From Oscillospiraceae bacterium (GTDB lineage Bacteria; Bacillota; Clostridia; Oscillospirales; Oscillospiraceae), in assembly GCA_017538775.1 (NCBI GenBank), contig JAFYIF010000034.1, positions 1-5,992 of the forward strand: 5,992 nt of DNA, written 5' to 3'. How positions within the stretch are numbered: position 1 is the first letter of the stretch; each line of letters begins with the position of its first letter. The notes below the pieces were generated by a model. It worked only from the letters and a program-made list of their open reading frames with translations. It had not been told where the DNA came from and ran no database searches. Both the position numbers and the translations under genes were made by a program. Of the stretch, positions 1-5,234 are shown piece after piece.

Positions 1-48
1 CATGAGGAGTATTTGAAACACTGCTTTGATGTAGCGCTGTATACCTGA
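1..48 (+). CDS. Possible C-terminal end of an upstream gene (partial)
   Basis: Reading from base 1, the frame gives HEEYLKHCFDVALYT and then a TGA stop at 46-48. Fifteen residues are too few to assign a family. The reasons to call it at all are that the peptide has an ordinary protein-like composition and that an intergenic region with a promoter follows. A small inverted repeat (ATACC at 41-45, GGTAT at 51-55) brackets the stop codon but has no T-run after it. The other two forward frames stop almost at once. It could equally be non-coding. Confidence 0.35.
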   Translation, partial: HEEYLKHCFDVALYT

Positions 49-192
49 CCGGTATGTAAAGTGAAATTGGAGGGAACCATTGCCCTCTCTCTGCACTATT
101 GATGACATTTTTTACGCCTGTTCATACTACTATTCCATAATTCTTGCCAAAAAAACCACAAAACCCCGGTCAAAAACGATGGACTATCACGA
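49..192. other. AT-richer intergenic region, no gene seen
   Basis: No ORF with a credible ribosome binding site was found on either strand. I count 48 G/C in the 120 bases 61-180 (40 percent), well below the flanking genes. A 6-bp stem (69-74 with 83-88, one G-T pair, 8-base loop) is visible. The nearest T-run (108-113) lies about 19 bases beyond it, so it is not a canonical intrinsic terminator. An A-rich tract runs from about 149 to 161. Confidence 0.5.
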
Positions 193-221
193 TTGACAAT
201 TCCGGACCGGGTGGATATGAT
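193..221 (+). promoter_or_regulatory. Sigma-A (sigma-70 type) promoter for the transketolase genes
   Basis: A perfect -35 hexamer TTGACA (193-198) is followed by a 17-bp spacer and the -10 hexamer TATGAT (216-221), five of six matches to TATAAT. Transcription would start near 228-230, giving a leader of about 67 bases before the ATG at 296. The leader contains a small hairpin: GTCTGC (241-246) pairs with GCGGAC (250-255), one G-U pair, 3-base loop. I see no obvious operator. Confidence 0.85.
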
Positions 222-277
222 ACAAGGGTAGAGATAGACGGTCTGCATCGCGGACAAGCCGGGCGCGGACCGGGAGC

Positions 278-285
278 AAGGAGGT
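278..285 (+). promoter_or_regulatory. Ribosome binding site fixing the start of the transketolase N-terminal subunit
   Basis: AAGGAGGT is a full match to the anti-Shine-Dalgarno sequence. It lies 10 bases before the ATG at 296 and supports that start. Confidence 0.85.
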
Positions 286-295
286 CAGGACAGCA

Positions 296-1135
296 ATGGA
301 CCCTGCAAAAGTGAAGGAACTGGAAGAAAAATGCAAGCGCATCCGCTATCTGATCGTGGACACCATCGGCACGACCGGCTCCGGCCATGTGGGCGGCAGT
401 CTGAGCGCGGTGGAGGCGGTGGTGACGCTGTACTATCATCACATGCACATCGACCCCGCCAGACCGGAGCTGCCGGGACGGGACCGCTTCGTGCTGAGCA
501 AGGGCCACGCCGGCCCGGTGCTGTACGCGGTGCTGGCGGACAAGGGCTATTTTGACCTGAGCTGGCTGCACACCATGAACAAGATCGGCACCCGTCTGCC
601 CAGCCATGTGGACCGGACTCGCACCCCCGGCGTGGACATGACGGCGGGCTCCCTGGGCCAGGGCCTCAGCGCGGCGGTGGGCATGGCCCTCGGCAGCCGC
701 CTGGCCGGGGACGGCGCGCACATCTACTGCATGGTGGGCGACGGAGAGATCCAGGAGGGCCAGATCTGGGAGGCGGCCATGTTCGCCAAGCATGAGAAGC
801 TGGACCGCCTGATCTGCTTCCTGGACTACAACAAGCAGCAGATCGACGGCTTTGTGGAGGAGATGACCGGCGTCGGCCCCATCCCGGAGAAGTGGCGGGC
901 CTTCGGCTGGAACGTCATTGAGTGCCCGGGCCACGACATCGCAGCCATCGACGCGGCCATCGAACAGGCCAAGGCGCACACGGGCAGCCCCAGCATGATC
1001 ATCCTGGACACCGTGAAGGGCAAGGGCTACGCCCGCGCCGAGCAAAGCCCCCTGAGCTGCCACAGCATGAGCTTTACGAAAGAGGAACACGCCGACGCCC
1101 TGCGCGAACTGGAAGGAGGGCTGCAAAATGCCTGA
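296..1135 (+). CDS. Transketolase, N-terminal (thiamine diphosphate-binding) subunit
   Basis: This 279-residue protein is the N-terminal half of a split transketolase. With the next gene product it would move two-carbon ketol units between sugar phosphates in the cytosolic non-oxidative pentose phosphate pathway. Visible family features are GSGHVGGSLS (28-37, with His31), SKGHAGP (68-74, with His71), SHVD with His104, and TAGSLGQG (116-123). The diphosphate/Mg-binding motif GDGEIQEG starts at 148 and closes with Asn179 in DYNKQQ. KGKGY (241-245) and His256 near the C-terminus fit the late conserved segment. Full-length transketolases run to about 650 residues, and this gene plus the next gives 592, as expected for the two-gene form common in Clostridia. 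The start is fixed by AAGGAGGT and a consensus promoter lies upstream. The stop overlaps the next start by 8 bases, which suggests coupled translation. An alternative is a two-subunit relative acting on another sugar, such as sulfo-transketolase, but no such pathway genes are nearby. Confidence 0.95.
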   Translation: MDPAKVKELEEKCKRIRYLIVDTIGTTGSGHVGGSLSAVEAVVTLYYHHMHIDPARPELPGRDRFVLSKGHAGPVLYAVLADKGYFDLSWLHTMNKIGTRLPSHVDRTRTPGVDMTAGSLGQGLSAAVGMALGSRLAGDGAHIYCMVGDGEIQEGQIWEAAMFAKHEKLDRLICFLDYNKQQIDGFVEEMTGVGPIPEKWRAFGWNVIECPGHDIAAIDAAIEQAKAHTGSPSMIILDTVKGKGYARAEQSPLSCHSMSFTKEEHADALRELEGGLQNA

Positions 1136-2069
1136 GAAAAAGATCCCGATGCGTCAGGTGGTCGCCGACTGGCTGAACGCGAAAATGGCGGAGGACGAAA
1201 AGATCGTGGTCCTGAACGCCGACCTGGGCGGGGCCTGCGGGACCCAGGGCCTGAGCAAGACCTGGCCGGACCGGGTCTTCAACGTGGGCATCGCCGAGGC
1301 CAACATGGCCGGCGTGGCCGCGGGCCTGGCCGCCTACGGCTACAAGCCCTTCATTTTCTCCTTCGGCCCCTTCGTCACCCGCCGCATCGCCGACCAGCTG
1401 GCCATCTCCATCAGCTATGCCGGTCTGAAAGTGGTGGTCGTGGGCACCGACCCCGGCGTGGGCGCGACGATGAACGGCGGCACCCACATGCCCGTGGAGG
1501 ACACGGCCATCATGCGCGCCATCCCCGGCTTCCTGGTCTATGAGCCCAGCGACAACGAGCAGTACGAAAAGGCCCTGCCCGCCATCCTGGACTACCCCGG
1601 CCCGGTCTACATCCGCCAGGCCCGGAAGATGACCCCGCCGGTCTATCCGGCCTTGAACGAGTTCGACCTGCTGCGGGCCGACCTGCTGCGGGAGGGCACG
1701 GACGTGACCCTCATCACCGCCGGGCTGGAGATCGACCAGACCATGAAGGCCGCCGCCGCCCTGGAGCAAAAGGGCGTCAGCGCCGAGGTCCTGGGCGTCC
1801 ACACCTGCAAGCCCCTGGACCTGGAGACGGTTTTGCGCAGCGTGGAGAAGACCGGCTGCGCCGTGGTCTGCGAAAACCACAGCGTCATCGGCGGCCTGGG
1901 CAGCGCCGTGGCGGAGGCCCTGGCCCGCAGCAGACCCACCCCCCTGGAGTTCATCGGCTTCCAGGACTGCTTCGGCGGCGTCGGCCCCATGGCGGACCTG
2001 CAGGAGTACTTCGGCATGGCCGACCACTTCATCGTGGATGCGGCGGAGAAGGTCATGCAGCGGAAATAA
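1128..2069 (+). CDS. Transketolase, C-terminal (pyrimidine-binding) subunit
   Basis: This 313-residue protein is the partner of the preceding subunit. It supplies the domain that contacts the aminopyrimidine ring of thiamine diphosphate, plus the C-terminal transketolase domain. NVGIAEANM (52-60) carries the expected catalytic glutamate, Glu57, which activates the cofactor. FSFGPFVTRRIADQ (77-90) and GGTHMPVED (117-125, with His120 as a likely substrate/cofactor histidine) are typical. From about 190 the C-terminal domain shows VTLITAGLE and ENHSVIGGLGSAVAE (249-263). The ATG lies inside the end of the upstream gene (ATGCCTGA, 8-base overlap). The purine-rich stretch GGAAGGAGGGC just before it serves as RBS, so the subunits are probably made in equal amounts. 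The gene ends one base before a strong terminator hairpin, so the pair appears to be a complete two-gene operon. All the key residues I can recognise are present. Confidence 0.95.
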   Translation: MPEKKIPMRQVVADWLNAKMAEDEKIVVLNADLGGACGTQGLSKTWPDRVFNVGIAEANMAGVAAGLAAYGYKPFIFSFGPFVTRRIADQLAISISYAGLKVVVVGTDPGVGATMNGGTHMPVEDTAIMRAIPGFLVYEPSDNEQYEKALPAILDYPGPVYIRQARKMTPPVYPALNEFDLLRADLLREGTDVTLITAGLEIDQTMKAAAALEQKGVSAEVLGVHTCKPLDLETVLRSVEKTGCAVVCENHSVIGGLGSAVAEALARSRPTPLEFIGFQDCFGGVGPMADLQEYFGMADHFIVDAAEKVMQRK

Positions 2070-2125
2070 GGACAGCAAAAACCCATCGGGAACGCCGAAA
2101 AAGGGCGACCCGATGGGTTTTGTCC
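2070..2125. terminator. Bidirectional intrinsic terminator between convergent genes
   Basis: A perfect 13-bp stem forms between AAAACCCATCGGG (2078-2090) and CCCGATGGGTTTT (2109-2121). Inside its 18-base loop a second stem forms (CGCC 2093-2096 with GGCG 2104-2107). Outside it GGACA (2070-2074) can pair with TGTCC (2121-2125). The plus strand has T4 on the 3' side of the stem and the minus strand has T5. It can therefore end both the transketolase transcript and the flavoprotein transcript arriving from the right. Confidence 0.9.
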
Positions 2126-2150
2126 TTTGGAACGTGCGCGGGGGAGCACA

Positions 2151-2705
2151 TCAGCCTTCCAGCGCCGCCAGGAACGCTTCCGCCTGTGTCCGCAGCGCCT
2201 CCGTCTGCTCCGGGGTGAAGCGCAGCGCCCCGCCCGCGAAGGCCTCCGGGTTCACCGAGATGCCGACGCCCGGGCCGCCGATGAGCTGCATCTGCATCCC
2301 CTCCAGCAGCTTGGCCAGCGATGCGAGCACCCCGCGTCCGGCGCTCTTGCCCGCCGCGCTGCTGACGGTCACGCGCTTGCCCTGCATCACGGAGCCGCCG
2401 TCCCAGTCGTTGGGCTTCAGCGGGCGGGACAGCCAGTCCAGCAGGTTTTTCAGCACGCCGGGGATGCTGAAGTTGTATTCCGGCGTGCAGATCCAGATCC
2501 CGTCCGCCGCCTGCACCGCGGCCCGGGCCTGGGCCACCTCCGCCGGGGCGGGGAACTCGATGTCCTGGTTCATGTAGGGCAGGGCGGCGTAGTCCAGCGC
2601 GGAGACCTCCGCCCGCTCGCCCAGAATGTCCGCGATCTCCTGCGCCATTCGGCGGTTGAAGGAATCCTTCCGCATGGAGCCGACGATCATCAAAATGCGT
2701 GCCAT
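2151..2705 (-). CDS. NADPH-dependent FMN reductase family flavoprotein
   Basis: This 184-residue protein matches the NADPH-dependent FMN reductase family (flavodoxin-like fold; includes ChrR/YieF-type quinone, chromate and azo reductases). It probably binds FMN and uses NAD(P)H to reduce quinones, flavins or similar electrophiles in the cytosol. The phosphate-binding loop GSMRKDSFNRRM (9-20) follows the first beta strand (ARILMIV). The second family motif TPEYNFSIPGVLKNLLDW (74-91) sits at the isoalloxazine site. GKRVTVSSAAGKSAGRG (109-125) and the C-terminal helix complete a normal-length protein. No signal peptide or membrane segment is seen. GGGAGGA (plus-strand 2713-2719) lies 7 bases before the ATG and fixes the start. 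The gene is transcribed alone from a promoter overlapped by a palindrome, so it is probably repressor-controlled and possibly stress-inducible. The true electron acceptor cannot be told from sequence. Confidence 0.92.
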   Translation of the reverse strand: MARILMIVGSMRKDSFNRRMAQEIADILGERAEVSALDYAALPYMNQDIEFPAPAEVAQARAAVQAADGIWICTPEYNFSIPGVLKNLLDWLSRPLKPNDWDGGSVMQGKRVTVSSAAGKSAGRGVLASLAKLLEGMQMQLIGGPGVGISVNPEAFAGGALRFTPEQTEALRTQAEAFLAALEG

Positions 2706-2712
2706 GTTCCGT

Positions 2713-2719
2713 TCCTCCC
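2713..2719 (-). promoter_or_regulatory. Ribosome binding site of the FMN reductase gene
   Basis: On the minus strand GGGAGGA precedes the ATG (2705-2703) by 7 bases. The open frame runs on a long way upstream without a stop, so this site is what decides the start. Confidence 0.8.
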
Positions 2720-2745
2720 AATTCATATAAGAATGCCGAATTAAA

Positions 2746-2764
2746 ATAGTGACGCAATCACTAT
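2746..2764. promoter_or_regulatory. Palindromic operator candidate on the FMN reductase promoter
   Basis: ATAGTGA (2746-2752), a 5-bp spacer and TCACTAT (2758-2764) form a perfect 7-5-7 inverted repeat. It covers most of the -10 box (2760-2765) and the predicted start site (about 2753) of the minus-strand promoter. That is where a dimeric repressor would block initiation. The binding protein is unknown. MarR, HxlR or TetR-type regulators are plausible by analogy with other flavin/quinone reductase genes, but no regulator gene is in the window. Confidence 0.65.
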
Positions 2765-2788
2765 ACCACGCCGTGCTGCATTCGTCAA
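2760..2788 (-). promoter_or_regulatory. Sigma-A promoter of the FMN reductase gene
   Basis: Read on the minus strand, TTGACG (2788-2783, five of six matches) is followed by exactly 17 bp and TATAGT (2765-2760, five of six). Transcription would start near 2753, giving a leader of about 48 bases. Confidence 0.85.
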
Positions 2789-2791
2789 GCT

Positions 2792-2845
2792 GGCCCGGTC
2801 CCTGTGCGGAACGCCGGAGCGGACGGGCCCGGCGCGGCTGTTTTT
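2792..2845 (+). other. GC-rich inverted repeats between two divergent promoters
   Basis: GGCCCGGTCC (2792-2801) can pair with GGACGGGCC (2821-2829), with one bulged G. A competing stem CGCCGG (2812-2817) with CCGGCG (2829-2834) is followed six bases later by T5 (2841-2845), so it looks like a weak plus-strand terminator. No plus-strand gene lies upstream for it to end. Its role is unclear. Confidence 0.35.
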
Positions 2846-2858
2846 CGCCCTTTTCCCA

Positions 2859-2888
2859 TTTGCATTTATGCGCTGCACAGGGTATAAT
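2859..2888 (+). promoter_or_regulatory. Promoter of the rRNA methylase / lipid kinase operon
   Basis: A perfect -10 hexamer TATAAT lies at 2883-2888. The -35 is weak: TTTGCA (2859-2864, 18-bp spacer) or TTGCAT (2860-2865, 17-bp spacer). Transcription would begin near 2895, leaving a leader of about 87 GC-rich bases. Confidence 0.7.
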
Positions 2889-2904
2889 AGACAAAATTGG
2901 AGCC

Positions 2905-2964
2905 CCGCCGGAGGCGGTCCGGCGGACTGGGGAAGCGGGCGCGCCGCCGGACCCGGAACCCGCT
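2905..2964 (+). promoter_or_regulatory. Structured 5' leader with competing hairpins
   Basis: The main stem is a perfect 10 bp: GGTCCGGCGG (2916-2925) with CCGCCGGACC (2944-2953), 18-base loop. Two others cannot form fully at the same time. CCGCC (2905-2909) with GGCGG (2913-2917) shares two bases with the left arm. AGCGGG (2934-2939) with CCCGCT (2959-2964) spans the right arm. The leader ends just before the RBS. It matches no riboswitch class I recognise. Confidence 0.45.
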
Positions 2965-2968
2965 GCAA

Positions 2969-2975
2969 CGGAGGT
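2969..2975 (+). promoter_or_regulatory. Ribosome binding site of the rRNA methylase gene
   Basis: CGGAGGT lies 6 bases before ATG 2982. It decides in favour of that start over an in-frame upstream ATG at 2868, which precedes the promoter's -10 box. Confidence 0.8.
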
Positions 2976-2981
2976 ATTTTT

Positions 2982-4100
2982 ATGAATTACACCCTGTGCG
3001 TCCCCTGTCTGCTGGGCCTGGAAGGCCCCATCGCCACGGAGCTGCGGCGCCTGAAGCTCGCGGACGTGGCGGCGGAGAACGGGCGGGTCTACTTCAGCGG
3101 CGGCCCGGAGGCCGTGGCGCGGGCCAACGTCAGCCTCCGCTGCGGCGAGCGGGTGCTGCTGGAGCTGGGCCGCTTTCCGGCGGAGAGCTTCGACCAGCTC
3201 TTTGAGGGCGTCCGCGCCCTGCCCTGGGAGGCCCTGCTGCCCCGGAACGCCGCCGTCCCCGTGAAGGGGCACTGCCTGAACAGCCGGCTTTTTTCCGTGT
3301 CCGACTGTCAGAAGATCATCAAAAAAGCCATCGTCGAGCGGATGAAACAGGCCCACCGCGGCCTCTCCTGGCTGCCGGAGGACGGTCCGCTCTATCAGGT
3401 GCAGTTCCAGCTGATGAAGGACCGGGTCAGCGTCTGCCTGGACACCACCGGCCCGGCCCTGCACAAGCGGGGCTACCGGCCCGCCCACACCGCCGCGCCG
3501 CTGCGGGAGACCCTGGCCGCCGCGCTGGTGACCCTCTCCGGCTACCGGGGGCGGGAGGACTTCGCCGACCCCTTCTGCGGCAGCGGCACCATCCCCATCG
3601 AGGCGGCGCTGATCGCCAAAAACCGCGCCCCCGGCCTGAACCGGGACTTCTCGGCCATGGCCTGGCCGGGCTTTGAGCGCCCCGTCTGGGACGCGGCCCG
3701 GGAGGAGGCCCGAAGCCGGGAATTCCACGGGGACTACCGCATTTTCGCCTCCGACCTGGATGGGTCCGCCGTGGCCCTGGCCCGGGAGAACGCCCGCCGC
3801 GCCGGGGTGGAGGATGTGATTCGCTTCGAGGTGGCCGACGCCGCCGCCTTTGACCGGCAAACGGAGCGGGGCATCCTGGTCTGCAACCCGCCCTACGGGG
3901 AGCGCCTGGGGGACCGGGCCGCAGCCGAGGCCGTCTACGCCGCCTTCGGCAAAGCCTGTCGTGCCCTTTCCCACTGGAAGCTTTGCATCCTTTCGGGACA
4001 CCCGGACTTCGAGCGGGCCTTCGGACGGGAGGCGGAGAAAAAACGCAAGCTCTACAACGGGATGCTGAAGTGTGAATACTATATCTATCCGGCGAACTGA
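2982..4100 (+). CDS. rlmL: THUMP-domain 23S rRNA (guanine-N2)-methyltransferase, RlmL/YpsC type
   Basis: This 372-residue protein is a class I S-adenosylmethionine-dependent RNA methylase of the RlmL/YpsC family, expected to methylate a guanine N2 in 23S rRNA. The N-terminal part (roughly 1-155) is the ferredoxin-like plus THUMP RNA-binding region. LHKRGYR (160-166) is the conserved linker motif. The methylase domain then shows motif I, DPFCGSGTIPIEAAL (196-210), the SAM-ribose segment ASDLDGSAV (256-264), and the catalytic NPPYGERL (302-309), the N/D-PP-Y signature of amino-group methylation. E. coli RlmL is fused to a second methylase (RlmK). That half is absent here, which is the usual arrangement in Firmicutes (YpsC). 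The start is chosen by CGGAGGT 6 bases upstream. A perfect -10 box and a structured leader precede it, and a lipid kinase gene follows after 27 bases. The exact target base is inferred from the family, not visible. Confidence 0.9.
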   Translation: MNYTLCVPCLLGLEGPIATELRRLKLADVAAENGRVYFSGGPEAVARANVSLRCGERVLLELGRFPAESFDQLFEGVRALPWEALLPRNAAVPVKGHCLNSRLFSVSDCQKIIKKAIVERMKQAHRGLSWLPEDGPLYQVQFQLMKDRVSVCLDTTGPALHKRGYRPAHTAAPLRETLAAALVTLSGYRGREDFADPFCGSGTIPIEAALIAKNRAPGLNRDFSAMAWPGFERPVWDAAREEARSREFHGDYRIFASDLDGSAVALARENARRAGVEDVIRFEVADAAAFDRQTERGILVCNPPYGERLGDRAAAEAVYAAFGKACRALSHWKLCILSGHPDFERAFGREAEKKRKLYNGMLKCEYYIYPAN

Positions 4101-4127
4101 CGCCGCGCAGAAAGAGAGAGAAGCGCT

Positions 4128-5069
4128 ATGAAGCATCTGTTCATCGTCAACCCCGCGGCCGGGGCCAGCGACTGCACCGCCGCCGTCACGGAGCGGGTCG
4201 ATGCGGCCTTTGCCCGGCGGACAGAGGACTATGAGATCTACACCACCCGCGCCCCCATGGACGCCGCCGACAAGATCCGCCGGGAGGCGGACCAGGTGGG
4301 CGCGCTGCGGGTCTACGCCTGCGGGGGCGACGGGACCCTGAACGAGTGCGTCTGCGGCGCAGCGGGGCTGGAAAATGTGGAACTGACCCATTATCCCACC
4401 GGCACGGGCAACGACTTTGTGAAGCTCTTCGGCGACGAGGCGGAGCGCTTCCGCGATCTGGACGAGCTGGTGGACGGAGAGGTGCGCCATTTCGATGTGA
4501 TAGACTGCAACGGGCGCAAGAGCCTGAACATCTGTTCCATCGGCCTGGACGCCCGCATCGCCGGGGACGTACACAAATACAGCAGCCTGCCCCTGGTGGG
4601 CGGGGCCAGCGCCTATGTGGTCAGCACCCTGATCCACCTGATCCGCGGCATCCGCCGCCCCATCCGGGTCAACTGCTGCGGCCACAGCTATGCCGGGGAC
4701 ATGACGCTGATCTGCTGCTGCAACGGCGGCTATTACGGCGGCGGCTTCCACCCGGTGCCGGAGGCCCGGCCCGACGACGGGGTGCTGGACTTCCTGCTCA
4801 TCCGTGGCGTCTCCCGCCTGAAGGCGCTTGGCATCGTCTCCGCCTACTCCAAGGGCCGCTACGCCGACTATCCCGACGTGATCACCCACCTGCGGGGCGA
4901 CTTCCTGGAGGCGGAGAGTCGGCGCGAGCTGACCGTCAACGTGGACGGGGAGATCCTCCACAGCCGGAAGATCTGCTTCCGCCTGGAGCCGGGGGCGCTC
5001 CGCTTCGTGGTCCCCCGGGGGCTGCGCGTTTTCGCCGGACAGACCGCGGCGGAGGCGGCGCTGGTCTAG
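4128..5069 (+). CDS. Diacylglycerol kinase-family lipid kinase (YegS/BmrU/DgkB-like)
   Basis: This 313-residue protein belongs to the soluble diacylglycerol kinase catalytic-domain family, which phosphorylates diacylglycerol or related lipids at the inner membrane surface using ATP. In Gram-positives DgkB recycles diacylglycerol from lipoteichoic acid synthesis. Visible motifs are VNPAAG (7-12), the nucleotide-binding GGDGTLNE (66-73), PTGTGNDF (90-97), IGLDARIA (138-145), and NGGYYGGGFHPVPEA (199-213) leading to DDGVLD (216-221). VDGE (272-275) closes the C-terminal beta-sandwich. Length is normal and no membrane segment is evident. It has 12 cysteines, including a CCC run at 196-198, which is odd but suits an anaerobe. 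The start is preceded only by a purine tract (AGAAAGAGAGAGAA, about 4109-4122) with no GGAGG. Translation may partly depend on ribosomes leaving the upstream methylase. The exact lipid substrate is not determinable. Confidence 0.9.
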   Translation: MKHLFIVNPAAGASDCTAAVTERVDAAFARRTEDYEIYTTRAPMDAADKIRREADQVGALRVYACGGDGTLNECVCGAAGLENVELTHYPTGTGNDFVKLFGDEAERFRDLDELVDGEVRHFDVIDCNGRKSLNICSIGLDARIAGDVHKYSSLPLVGGASAYVVSTLIHLIRGIRRPIRVNCCGHSYAGDMTLICCCNGGYYGGGFHPVPEARPDDGVLDFLLIRGVSRLKALGIVSAYSKGRYADYPDVITHLRGDFLEAESRRELTVNVDGEILHSRKICFRLEPGALRFVVPRGLRVFAGQTAAEAALV

Positions 5070-5080
5070 GCACATTGTAT

Positions 5081-5146
5081 AAATTTGCCAGATTTGACGT
5101 AAGATTTTTATGTATTTTCCCGCTTGTCAAATTGCCCGATTTTGAC
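5081..5146 (+). repeat. Degenerate 18-base direct repeat upstream of groES
   Basis: AAATTTGCCAGATTTGAC (5081-5098) recurs as AAATTGCCCGATTTTGAC (5129-5146), 48 bases further on, differing by one substitution and two single-base shifts. The second copy almost fills the spacer of the groES promoter. ATTTGAC (5092-5098) and GTCAAAT (5126-5132) also form an inverted repeat. Chance similarity in AT-rich DNA is possible. Confidence 0.4.
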
Positions 5147-5152
5147 TATTAT
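5124..5152 (+). promoter_or_regulatory. Sigma-A promoter of the groESL operon
   Basis: TTGTCA (5124-5129, five of six matches), a 17-bp spacer and TATTAT (5147-5152, five of six) predict a start near 5159-5160, at the left edge of the CIRCE operator. A second TATTAT at 5150-5155 would give a poor 20-bp spacer. A vegetative promoter with CIRCE is the usual HrcA-type arrangement. Confidence 0.85.
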
Positions 5153-5156
5153 TATA

Positions 5157-5195
5157 CGCGGGTTAGCACTCAGGTGTTAAGAGTGCTAACCCGCG
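5157..5195 (+). promoter_or_regulatory. CIRCE operator (HrcA-binding site) with extended arms
   Basis: TTAGCACTC (5163-5171), nine bases, then GAGTGCTAA (5181-5189) is an exact match to the CIRCE consensus bound by the heat-shock repressor HrcA. The symmetry continues six further base pairs outward on each side (CGCGGG 5157-5162, CCCGCG 5190-5195), giving perfect 15-bp arms. It covers the predicted transcription start, so HrcA would block groESL until heat or misfolded protein titrates GroEL. hrcA itself is not in the window. Confidence 0.97.
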
Positions 5196-5220
5196 CACAC
5201 TGTATGAAATTATTCGATAT

Positions 5221-5226
5221 AGGAGG
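5221..5226 (+). promoter_or_regulatory. Ribosome binding site of groES
   Basis: AGGAGG lies 8 bases before the ATG at 5235, ideal spacing for a highly expressed gene. Confidence 0.85.
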
Positions 5227-5234
5227 CACCCACA

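Noticed and set aside
69..113. Terminator for the possible upstream gene
   Set aside because: The 6-bp stem at 69-88 is separated from the T6 run (108-113) by about 19 bases, too far for an intrinsic terminator.
203..274. Nine-base direct repeat CGGACCGGG (203-211 and 266-274)
   Set aside because: It is short and GC-rich in a GC-rich genome; one copy is in the promoter spacer and the other just before the RBS, with no shared spacing or symmetry. Chance is the simplest explanation.
170..2078. Two long minus-strand open frames opposite the transketolase genes
   Set aside because: Translations are rich in His, Ala, Gly, Val and Gln with no motif, typical antisense shadows of GC-rich genes. They have no RBS or promoter and lie exactly opposite well-supported genes.
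2127..2744. Plus-strand open frames opposite the FMN reductase gene
   Set aside because: They are antisense to a clear flavoprotein gene, overlap its terminator and RBS, and show no domain.
2868..2981. N-terminal extension of the rRNA methylase from an upstream in-frame ATG
   Set aside because: The ATG at 2868 lies upstream of the -10 box (2883-2888), the extension is Gly/Pro/Arg-rich without homology signal, and a good RBS precedes ATG 2982, from which the family N-terminus begins.
2706..5075. Very long minus-strand open frame running upstream of the FMN reductase gene, antisense to the methylase and kinase genes
   Set aside because: It is stop-free because GC-rich codons on the plus strand rarely produce stops in this antisense phase. 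Its translation is low-complexity with no recognisable domain, while the plus-strand genes have full motif sets. RBS and promoter place the true start at 2705.
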